Below, one piece after another: positions 1 to 8,800 of a stretch of DNA of 64,000 nt. Within the stretch, counting starts at the first letter, position 1. The number at the start of each line of letters is the position of its first letter. The stretch spans positions 2,108,001-2,172,000 of the forward strand of contig NZ_CP037953.1 in assembly GCF_009756665.1 (NCBI RefSeq). The letters run 5' to 3'. The DNA comes from Permianibacter aggregans. Its GTDB lineage: Bacteria; Pseudomonadota; Gammaproteobacteria; Enterobacterales; Permianibacteraceae. The notes beneath the pieces were generated by a model. It did no database searches and was not told the origin of the DNA. It worked only from the letters and a program-made list of their open reading frames with translations. Made by a program: the position numbers and the translations under genes.

Positions 1-2
1 GT

Positions 3-1571
3 ATTGTCGGCTCAGTGCTCGATAACCGTGGCAAGGGCTACAAGCGCTGGGATGCCTGGCGGCCCTCGGTCAGCGTTTGCATGCAGGCAGACTTTCCCGT
101 CGCCCGATTCGAACTGTTGCATCAGCCCGGTGATGTGAAGCTGGCAAAGGAAGTGGCCACCGATATCGCCAGCGTTTCTCCCCATACCGAAGTGGTGTTG
201 CACGCCGTTGAGTTTGTCGACCCTTGGGACTTCGAAGAGGTGTACAGCAAGCTGCTGGATTTCAGTCTTGGTTATCGGTTCGATACCGACAACGAACAGT
301 ATTTTCTCCATATCACCACCGGCACCCACGTCGCGCAGATCTGCTGGTTTTTGTTGTGCGAGGCGAATTACGTTCCGGCGCAACTGCTGCAAAGCTCACC
401 GAAGAAAATGCCAGAGCATGGCAACGCTAGCATTCAATTTATTGATCTGGATTTGTCGCGCTACGATGCCATCAGTTCACGCTTTCAGCGTCAGAATTTG
501 GAAGGCGAAGCGTTCCTGAAATCCGGCATCGAAACGCGCAACGCCGCGTTCAATGAAATGATTCAGGAAATCGAGCGGGTAGTCATTCGCTCGAAAGCGC
601 CGCTGCTTTTAACCGGCCCGACCGGTGCCGGCAAATCACAGCTGGCCAAACGCATCTATCAACTAAAGCACAGGCGACAGCAAGTCAAAGGTGAGTTCGT
701 CGCCGTCAACTGCGCCACTCTGCGCGGCGACAATGCCATGTCGACGTTGTTTGGCCATGTTCGCGGTGCATTTACCGGCGCTCATCAAGCGCGCAAAGGC
801 TTGTTGGCGAAAGCCGATAAAGGCCTGCTTTTTCTCGATGAGATTGGCGAGCTTGGCCTCGATGAGCAAGCAATGTTGCTGCATGCGATTGAGGAGAAAA
901 ACTTCTTCCCGGTTGGCGCCGATAGTGCGGTTCACAGCGACTTTCAGTTGATCGCCGGCACCAACAAGGATCTCCGTTTGGAAGTGAAAAGTGGACACTT
1001 CCGTGATGACTTGTTGGCACGTATCAATTTATGGAGCTACGCGCTGCCCGGCCTGAAAGATCGCCGCGAAGACATCGAACCCAACATCGATTACGAGTTA
1101 CAGCAGTTGGAAGCGGAGAACAATCACAAGATTAGTTTCAACAAACTTGCCCGTGAACGCTACCTGAAATTTGCCCTTTCCAGCGAAGCCGAGTGGACTG
1201 GAAACTTTCGCGACTTGAATGCCTCGATTCAACGCATGGCAACGCTAGCCGATGGCGGACGAATAAACGAAGCACTCGTAGACGCTGAGATAAGACAGTT
1301 AAAAGCAAATTGGCGGGATGTGACGAGAACCTCTCGCTTACCCAATCTCGGGGATTATCTTGATGATGAAGTCCTGAAAACGATGGATCTTTTTGATCAA
1401 CTACAGTTGGCGCAAGTGCTTGCCATTTGTCAGCAATGTTCTTCACTTTCCGAGGCAGGAAGAATGTTGTTTAACTGTAGTCGCCTTCAGAAAACGTCTT
1501 CCAACGATAGTCACAGGGTGCGGCAGTATTTGGCCAAGTTTGGTTTGGACGCCAAGTCGATCCGGCCTTGA
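3..1571 (+). CDS. rtcR: RtcR, sigma-54-dependent regulator of the RNA repair operon (5' end outside window)
   Basis: Transcription activator that turns on the rtcBA RNA ligase/cyclase operon with sigma-54 RNA polymerase when damaged RNA accumulates. The frame is open from base 3 and the residues before the first possible start (IVGS, then VLDNRG) already match the RtcR family, so the true start lies upstream. The N-terminal ~170 residues are the CARF-like sensor (HITTGTHVAQICWFLL motif). The AAA+ domain follows with Walker A GPTGAGKS (about 615-640), the sigma-54 contact motif GAFTGA at 765-782 and Walker B LLFLDEIGEL. The C-terminus carries the family's HTH region. The 523 residues present are close to the full ~530 of E. 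coli RtcR. The rtcBA genes are not in the window and would lie to the left. The terminator just after the stop is split by an IS element. Confidence 0.95.
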   Translation: MVGSVLDNRGKGYKRWDAWRPSVSVCMQADFPVARFELLHQPGDVKLAKEVATDIASVSPHTEVVLHAVEFVDPWDFEEVYSKLLDFSLGYRFDTDNEQYFLHITTGTHVAQICWFLLCEANYVPAQLLQSSPKKMPEHGNASIQFIDLDLSRYDAISSRFQRQNLEGEAFLKSGIETRNAAFNEMIQEIERVVIRSKAPLLLTGPTGAGKSQLAKRIYQLKHRRQQVKGEFVAVNCATLRGDNAMSTLFGHVRGAFTGAHQARKGLLAKADKGLLFLDEIGELGLDEQAMLLHAIEEKNFFPVGADSAVHSDFQLIAGTNKDLRLEVKSGHFRDDLLARINLWSYALPGLKDRREDIEPNIDYELQQLEAENNHKISFNKLARERYLKFALSSEAEWTGNFRDLNASIQRMATLADGGRINEALVDAEIRQLKANWRDVTRTSRLPNLGDYLDDEVLKTMDLFDQLQLAQVLAICQQCSSLSEAGRMLFNCSRLQKTSSNDSHRVRQYLAKFGLDAKSIRP

Positions 1572-1583
1572 CACACCTCTTAC

Positions 1584-2786
1584 GTGTAGAAGTTTTGACT
1601 TGATCTGACACTCGACTTGAATAGAACGGGGTTACCGGGTTAGATGAATGTGCGACCAAACATTTAACCCAAAAGGAGTAACCCCGTATGTCAGTTTTAA
1701 ATCAACCTATCGTCAAACACAAGCTTGGCCTGCTGAACTTGGCCGCTGAACTCGGCAATGTGGCACAAGCCTGCAAAATCATGGGCGTGTCACGCGATAC
1801 GTTTTATCGCTATCAGGAAGCCAAGGAACAAGGAGGTGTCGAGGCTTTGCTGCAGAAGGATCGTCGTCGACCAAACTTCAAGAATCGTGTCGATGATGTC
1901 GTAGAGCAAGCCGTAAAGGACTACGCCATTGAGCAGCCTGCACATGGCCAGGTGCGAGTCAGCAACGAACTGCGTAAACGCGCCATTATTGTCAGCCCTT
2001 CGGGCGTTCGTTCAATTTGGTTGCGCCATAAGCTAGCCAACTTCAAAGACCGTCTAAAATCCTTGGAGGCGCATGTCGCGGCCACCGGTGTGGTGCTGAC
2101 CGAATCCCAGGTTCAGGCGCTGGAGCGCAAGCGGGATGACGACATCGCTTGCGGTGAAATCGAAACGGCGCACCCGGGATATCTGGGTTCTCAAGATACG
2201 TTTTACGTTGGCACGATGAAAGGTGTTGGCCGGATTTACCAACAAACTTACGTCGATACCTATGCCAAAGTGGCGTTCGCCAAGCTGTACACCACGAAAA
2301 CCCCACTGACTTCAGCAGACCTGCTGAATGACCAGGTATTGCCGTTCTTCAGTGGCCATCAAGTGCCGGTGTTGCGTATTCTAACCGACCGCGGAACGGA
2401 GTATTGCGGCAAGGTAGAGCAGCATGACTATCAACTTTACCTGGCGATGAACGATATCGAACACACTCGCACCAAGGCCGCATCACCGCAAACCAATGGT
2501 ATTTGCGAACGCTTCCATAAAACCATTTTGCAGGAGTTCTATCAGGTCGCGTTCCGCAAGAAGATTTACCAAACGATTGAAGAGCTGCAGGCCGACCTTG
2601 ACGAATGGATGCACTTTTACAATCATGAGCGGACCCATCAAGGCAAAATGTGCTGCGGCAGAACGCCGATGGAAACATTTATTGATGGCAAAAGCATCTG
2701 CCGGGAAAAGTTAATCGCTTGAACTTGACCTGACAGTCACATTCTGAAAATCCGGTAACTGTCAGATCTGGTCTGGGCTTCTACAC
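1584..2786 (+). mobile_element. IS481-family insertion sequence, complete
   Basis: Element of about 1.2 kb with 27-bp imperfect terminal inverted repeats: GTGTAGAAG....GAC..GATCTGACA at 1584-1610 and its complement at 2760-2786. It is flanked by a 5-bp direct repeat CTTAC (1579-1583 and 2787-2791), taken as the target-site duplication. One intact transposase gene fills it. Intact ends, gene and duplication suggest a recent or still active insertion. The exact end could shift by one base because the flanking G is ambiguous. Confidence 0.85.
1688..2722 (+). CDS. IS481-family transposase
   Basis: DDE/RNase H-fold transposase of 344 residues. The N-terminal ~60 residues form a helix-turn-helix (ACKIMGVSRDTFYRYQ), followed by an rve integrase core. 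The likely catalytic triad is the Asp in YVDTYAKVAF, the Asp in LTDRGTEYCG and the Glu in NGICERFHKT. The C-terminal YNHERTHQGKMCCGRTPMET is typical of IS481-type enzymes. A strong AAAAGGAGT ribosome site ends a few bases before ATG 1688. The reading frame is intact and about the normal length for the family, so the enzyme may be functional. Confidence 0.93.
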   Translation: MSVLNQPIVKHKLGLLNLAAELGNVAQACKIMGVSRDTFYRYQEAKEQGGVEALLQKDRRRPNFKNRVDDVVEQAVKDYAIEQPAHGQVRVSNELRKRAIIVSPSGVRSIWLRHKLANFKDRLKSLEAHVAATGVVLTESQVQALERKRDDDIACGEIETAHPGYLGSQDTFYVGTMKGVGRIYQQTYVDTYAKVAFAKLYTTKTPLTSADLLNDQVLPFFSGHQVPVLRILTDRGTEYCGKVEQHDYQLYLAMNDIEHTRTKAASPQTNGICERFHKTILQEFYQVAFRKKIYQTIEELQADLDEWMHFYNHERTHQGKMCCGRTPMETFIDGKSICREKLIA

Positions 2787-2819
2787 CTTACGTGAGAGGT
2801 GTCATTTTATCTTCGTCAA

Positions 2820-2853
2820 AAAAGCCCTGTGACGGATAGGTCACAGGGCTTTT
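2820..2853. terminator. Bidirectional rho-independent terminator
   Basis: AAAAGCCCTGTGA (2820-2832) pairs perfectly with TCACAGGGCTTTT (2841-2853) around an 8-nt loop; A-runs and T-runs on the two sides let it work in both directions. It lies 10 bases beyond the stop of the giant minus-strand lipoprotein gene and downstream of the plus-strand IS/rtcR. Confidence 0.85.
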
Positions 2854-2862
2854 ATTCAACGA

Positions 2863-5800
2863 TCAATTATTGGTTAGCGTTACTTCATCTAGCCAGACTG
2901 CATCTTGACCTGTAACTACGCTTCCGTCTTTGGTATAGCGCCATTCAATGACGTGTTCACCGGCAGTCAGGTTCAACGTGAACAGTGTCCAGTTGTTGGT
3001 ACCGCTTGCCGTCATTCGCTCAACCCCATCGACATATACACGCAGTCGGTCACAGCAACTCTCGGTTTCCGTGCGGTATTTGAACGACAAAGTAGATGGC
3101 GCAAATACGCCTTCAAACTTTACGCCAGAGGTACCATTATGGGGTATTACTCCGGAGCGAAGGCTTTTAGTGCCTGCGCTGGCGTAAACCGTGTCCAGCG
3201 TCCAGTTGCTTTGACTGCCTTGGGCATTCGTCCAACCTGCAGGTAGCGTGTTGCCCTCAAAAGATTGCACGAAATTGGACAGTGCCGATGGTCGCGAATT
3301 GGCATCATTTGGATCGGTGAGGTATTGATTTACCTCCTGACCATCCGAGAAGCCATCGCTATCTGAGTCATAATTATTCGGGTCGGTGTTATGGGCATTT
3401 ACCTCGGCTTCATCCGTCAAATCATCATCGTCAGAATCTGAATCGTTTGGATTGGTTTGATGGGTGTTGACTTCTTCACCGTCAGACAGACCGTCGTTGT
3501 CCGAATCGGAATCGGTAGGATGAGTGTGGTTGGCAAACTCTTCCAGGTTGGTCAAGCCATCCATGTCGTCATCGTTACTGGCGTCCGATGCATCATTCGG
3601 GTTGAAACCGTAAGTGGTTTCCCACCAGTCCGGCAGTCCGTCGCTGTCTTCGTCACCGCTGGCGTTAATCACGGTAATCGTACCGTTGCTATTGGTAATG
3701 ATGATCGCGCCTTCATTGCTGATGGCAATGGAGCCCGTTGCCGGATAACTCCATACTTGTTGCTGAGTGCTGCGATCGATGGCGTAGGTATTGCTGGAGT
3801 CGCCGACAAATACCAGATTACGCGTAGCAACAATATTGCTTTGCAGATACTGACTGTTTGGCGCCCAACTCCAAAGCTCGCTGCCATCGCGCACATCAAA
3901 CGCTTGCAGGCGTCCATTCTTCAGTACAAGCACCATCTCGTTTGCCAACGTAGGCTGGCCGGAAACGCCTTCTGCGCTGGCCCAAGCGATTTGCCGCTTG
4001 ATCAAATCGTGCTTGACCAGTCTGGCACCGTTAATCGTGAACGCGGCATCAACGCCAACCACTGCCGTGGTATGACTTGACCAACCATAACTATGATTAG
4101 GGTCAGTGATTTCGAACGCCAGCGTGCCGGTGCTGCGGTCCAGTACTTTCAGACTATTGCTGCTGTAGCCGGTGTGCACGAACACATATTGATCATCAAC
4201 GGCTGGTGTCCAGTTATCGTACTGGCCGGTCGAGCTGTTGAACCACTGCTGGGTTCCGTTCTCAGCATTGAACGCGTAGGTACCGCCATAGTAACCGCCT
4301 GCCATGTAGACGTTGCCGGCATAGAGCGCTGGTGACAGATAGCTTGACCACTGGTTGCCATAAGCTGTGCTGTACGCAAGTGTGCCGTTGTTGGCATTGA
4401 TGGCTCTGAGGAATGAATTGCCATGGCCACTGGTTTGGAAATACACCTTGCCGTTGCCAGTGGCCGGCGCATCGATTGAGTCGGCCGTCACGACATATTC
4501 CCACTCGGCCAGTCCGGAAGCGGCATTGAGCGCCAGCAATTTTTTCGACTGCGGCATCGTTACGAAAATTCGGCCAGTGTCCGTCGCCACTTGCCCGACG
4601 CCGTATTCGCCAACCTGAGACCGTGTCCAACGCAAGTTGAAGTGGTTGACATTCAGGGTCAACGGCAAATATCCCGTTCGGCTGGCATTCCCCTGGAACG
4701 TTTGCCAGGCAGTCGCGATCGGAAAATCGCTGTTGTTGTTCGGGTCGGTTTTTCCGAAATATTCTTCCTTGTTATTGAAGCTGTCGCTGTCTGCGTCTTC
4801 CGTCGCATCGGACGCCGTCGTTGGTGAAAAGCCATTGGCCACCTCCCAACCATCATTGATGAAGTCGTCATCCGTATCGGCCAATACCGGGTTACTGCCG
4901 TGCACGTGCACTTCATCACCATCCGACAACTGATCGCCATCGGTGTCGGCAACATGCGGGTCTGAGCCGGCCGTATGTTCACCGAGATTGCTGAGGCCGT
5001 CACCATCTGAATCGAGGCTGGCATCATCGGCATTTGGATCAAAGCCATTGCTGACTTCCCAACCATCTTCCATGCCGTCACTGTCGCTGTCCGCGCTCAA
5101 TGGATCGGTATGGTGATCGTTGATTTCGACGCCATCGCTCAGGCCATCATCGTCACTATCGGCGTCAATTGGCGAAGTGTTATGGACGTTCACCTCGTCA
5201 CTGTCATTCAATCCATCATCGTCGCTATCCCGATCGCGCGGATTGGATAGATGCGTCAGGACCTCATCACCATCACTTAAACCGTCAGCATCGGTATCAC
5301 TGAGCAAAGGCGATGTGCGATTCTGGAATTCCTGCAGGTTGCTCAGACCATCGCTATCACCATCGAGCGCGGCATCGGAAGGATCTTGGTCATTTAGACC
5401 GTAAAGGTCCTCCCACCAGGAAGGCAGGCCATCGCCGTCTTGATCACCAGCGTAGTCGATAACCGTAATCTTCCCGTTGTAGCCGCTAATGATGATGGCG
5501 CCTTCGTTGCTAATCGCCAGCTCCCCAGCTTCCGGATACGTCCATACACGCTGATGAGTTTGTCGGTTGATGGCGCTAACGCCCATGGAATTTCTGACGA
5601 ACACCAAATTACGTGTGGCGACAATATTGCCGTAATAAGTTCCGTAACTATCCGTTGCGGAATGACGCCAGAGTTCATTGCCCGTACGAATGTCCAGCGC
5701 TTTCAGAGTGCCATTTTCAATGACAAAGACCGTTTCGTTTGCGACGGTTGGCTGTCCGCTGTGAGACCCCGCCACGGACCAGGCGATACGTCTTGTCTTC

Positions 5801-8800
5801 GTATCAAATTTGATCACTCTGCCACTGTTGATGGCATAAACCGCATCGTGACCAAGTACCGTCGAATCTTGGCCATACGAGCCAAAATGCTGATAGTCCG
5901 GATCGGCGATAGTGAACTCAATCGCGCCGGAACTACGGTTATACACTTTGAGCGCATCGCTGTTCCCTGAAACGTAGCGATAGACATAATTGTCATCAAC
6001 GGCCACGGCTAGGGAATTATAGGACTCAACGTTGCTGACCCATTGCTGGGAACCATTGCTGGCATCAAAACGGTAAAGCCCAACTCCCCATGCTGGTTGG
6101 AAGACACTTCCATCGTGAACGGTTGGGGCAATGTAGCTACCGAAATATCCGTTGTGCGTTGTGGAAAACACATTTGATCCGTCCGCGACACTGAACCCCT
6201 TCAGTTGCAGGCTGCCACCATCCGATGCGCTCAAGTAAACAGTATTTCCGCTCGTTGCCGGCGGCGTTATCCAATGATTTGGCTGCGAGAAACTCCACCG
6301 CTCATTGCCATCTATCGCGTCCAAAACGACTAGCCGATTGACGTTTGCCAGCGAAACAATGATAGACGCGTCGGCCGTTGCGACTTGTTTACCTTCGTAA
6401 ACATCACTGAATTGTTTGCTCCAGCGCAACGAGAACTGTGTACTGTCCAGTTCCAGTGGCACATAACCATTGTGAGAAGCATTACCCTGATGGGTATTCC
6501 AGGCCGTTGCGCGCGGAAAGTCTGCCGCATCACTCGGATCGGTTTTGCCAAAGAATTCTTCTCGATTGCTGAAGCCGTCGCCATCCGAATCCGTGTCGGC
6601 GTCGGCCGCCTGCGTCGCTGAAAGACTATTGGCGACCTCCCAGCCGTCGGTCATGTAATCGTTATCGCTGTCGTCACTGAGCGGATTGCTGCCGTGGATG
6701 TTCAGTTCATCACCGTCGTTGAGATCGTCCTTGTCGGTGTCGGCATCGTTTGGATCCGTTCCGGCGGCCTGTTCTTCAAGGTTTGACAGGCCATCACCGT
6801 CGGCATCGGTGGCTGCATCATTAACATTCGGATCGGTACCGTTGGCCACTTCCCAGTCGTCACGCAGTCCATCACCGTCGCTGTCCGCTTGCAGTGGATT
6901 GGTCTGGTGCTGATTGACTTCAGCACCATCACTCAAGGTATCTCCATCACTGTCAGCATTGATTGGCGAAGTCAGATAGATGTTGACTTCCTGACTGTCG
7001 GTCAAACCGTCACCATCACTGTCAGCAACCAATGGATTGCTTTGATGAATATTGACTTCATCACCATCTGACAAACCGTCGCTATCGGTGTCCGCATTGT
7101 TCGGTAGCGTGCGTTGCTGGAATTCCTGCAGATTGTTCAGGCCATCAGAGTCCGGATCGAGCTGCGCGTCGCCGGCGTTGTTGTCGCTCAACCCAAACTT
7201 GCTTTCCCACCAACCGGGTATGCCATCGCTGTCGCGATCGGCCAACACGATGCGGTCGAACGCCGGCCTGTTGTTTCTTGACGTGATTAGAATGATGTCG
7301 TCGTTATGTATCGACATCGAGAGTGGTGTCCCTTGGTACACCAAAACATCTTTCTTGCTTGCTGCGTCGGCGGTCCACAACGCGATGTCGGTATTGCTGT
7401 TGTTGATGGTCGCTGTGACAAACTGATTCAATGACCAGCGGGCGTCTTTGAACGGAACATTCAAGGCGCGCAAATGAGTCAGGCCGTTGCCGTTGTACAA
7501 ATGACCAGAACCCAGCGCAATGATGGCGCCGGAGGCGTTGACACGGATTGGTCCGGTTATCGGATAGTCGCCATGGTAAGGCGTTTCTCCGTTGGCAACA
7601 ATTTCACCATTGCTCTGACTGATTTGTTCATAGTGCAGATCATTTGGATACTGGTTGGCACGAAGGAAATACATCCGTGAGTTGGTGCTATCCCATGTCC
7701 AATGCGGCGAGTAGTAATTCCATTCGGCACTGTCGGTCAGTGTTCCGTTTTGATTGAACACATAGTGCGTATGCCAGGCGCCGCTGTTATCCGAAGCCAT
7801 GACGAAGTTTCCGGCGGCTGCCAAGCCTGTGTTTGCCATGGCAGTCGCAGCAAACGCTTTTTCCTGCACTGGATTATCCAGTTCGAGGTAACGAATCTGA
7901 CCATTGTTGTAGCCAAGGTAGATACGCTGATGAGCCGACGAATAACTGACTCGTTCCGGTCGTATGGTCAAAATGCCTTCGTGAATGCCAACAGAATACG
8001 GGTTCAGGTAGCTTTCCGTTACGGGCGACCACCGGAAAATCTTTCCATGTGTTTTGCTGTATAGGTGAATGGTTTCGTCTGCTGTTTGGAAAACCTGATC
8101 AGGAGTGAACTCCGGCAGCGTCGCGCTGTAATTGCACTGGCCATCAATTCCATGTTGGGAAAACCAGCAAGCCGAGTCATTCGGAAAGGCATCCAGCGTC
8201 AGGCCACTGTTGCTATCGGAAGCGCCTTTTGCATCATTCCAGCGGTCTGGATAACCATCGCCATCACTATCGATCGATGCTGCCGGATCGGTGGGGAAGG
8301 CATCCTCCTCGTTGTTAACGCCATCGCCATCGGTATCATTACTCGGTGTATAGGTGTGAACAAACAAACGATTGGCGTTTTTGGTGATCAGTTTGTATTG
8401 CCCGCCAAGTGCAACGATGGATAGCGGTTGACCGGAAAAGCTCAGGGATTCCACCTGTTTCATCGCAGCATTGCGGCGAACCAGAAAGGTGTCGGTGTTT
8501 TGCTGTTTGACAATCACCAGTTCGCCAGAGGAGCTCCAGGCCGCATCGAAAATGCTGCCGCCAATATTGCCCTGCCACAGCAGTCCTGAAGAACTGTACA
8601 AATCGCCCGATCCCAGCAAAATCTTGCTGCCATCGGAAGAAACGCGGATCGGACCAACGATGTTGTAACTGCCGTGATAGGGCGATTCACCGTTTGCGCC
8701 GAATGTGCCATTGTTCTGATCGATCGTTTTGAAATAGAGATCGTTGGGGCTTATACCGTCTGCAAAGTGATAAAGACGGTTGTTGCTGGCACTCCACGCA

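Larger units (their letters stand above)
1573..2802. terminator. rtcR terminator hairpin split by an IS element
   Basis: ACACCTCT at 1573-1580 and its perfect complement AGAGGTGT at 2795-2802 would form an 8-bp hairpin with loop TACGTG, followed by CATTTTAT, if the inserted element and one copy of the 5-bp duplication CTTAC were removed. The hairpin follows the rtcR stop directly, so it was probably its rho-independent terminator. In the present sequence the arms are about 1.2 kb apart. Confidence 0.7.

Noticed and set aside
3457..4080. Long plus-strand open frame opposite the giant lipoprotein
   Set aside because: Produced by the repeated Asp/Gly codons of the real minus-strand gene; no ribosome site or family match. 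The same holds for others across 2.9-10.7 kb.
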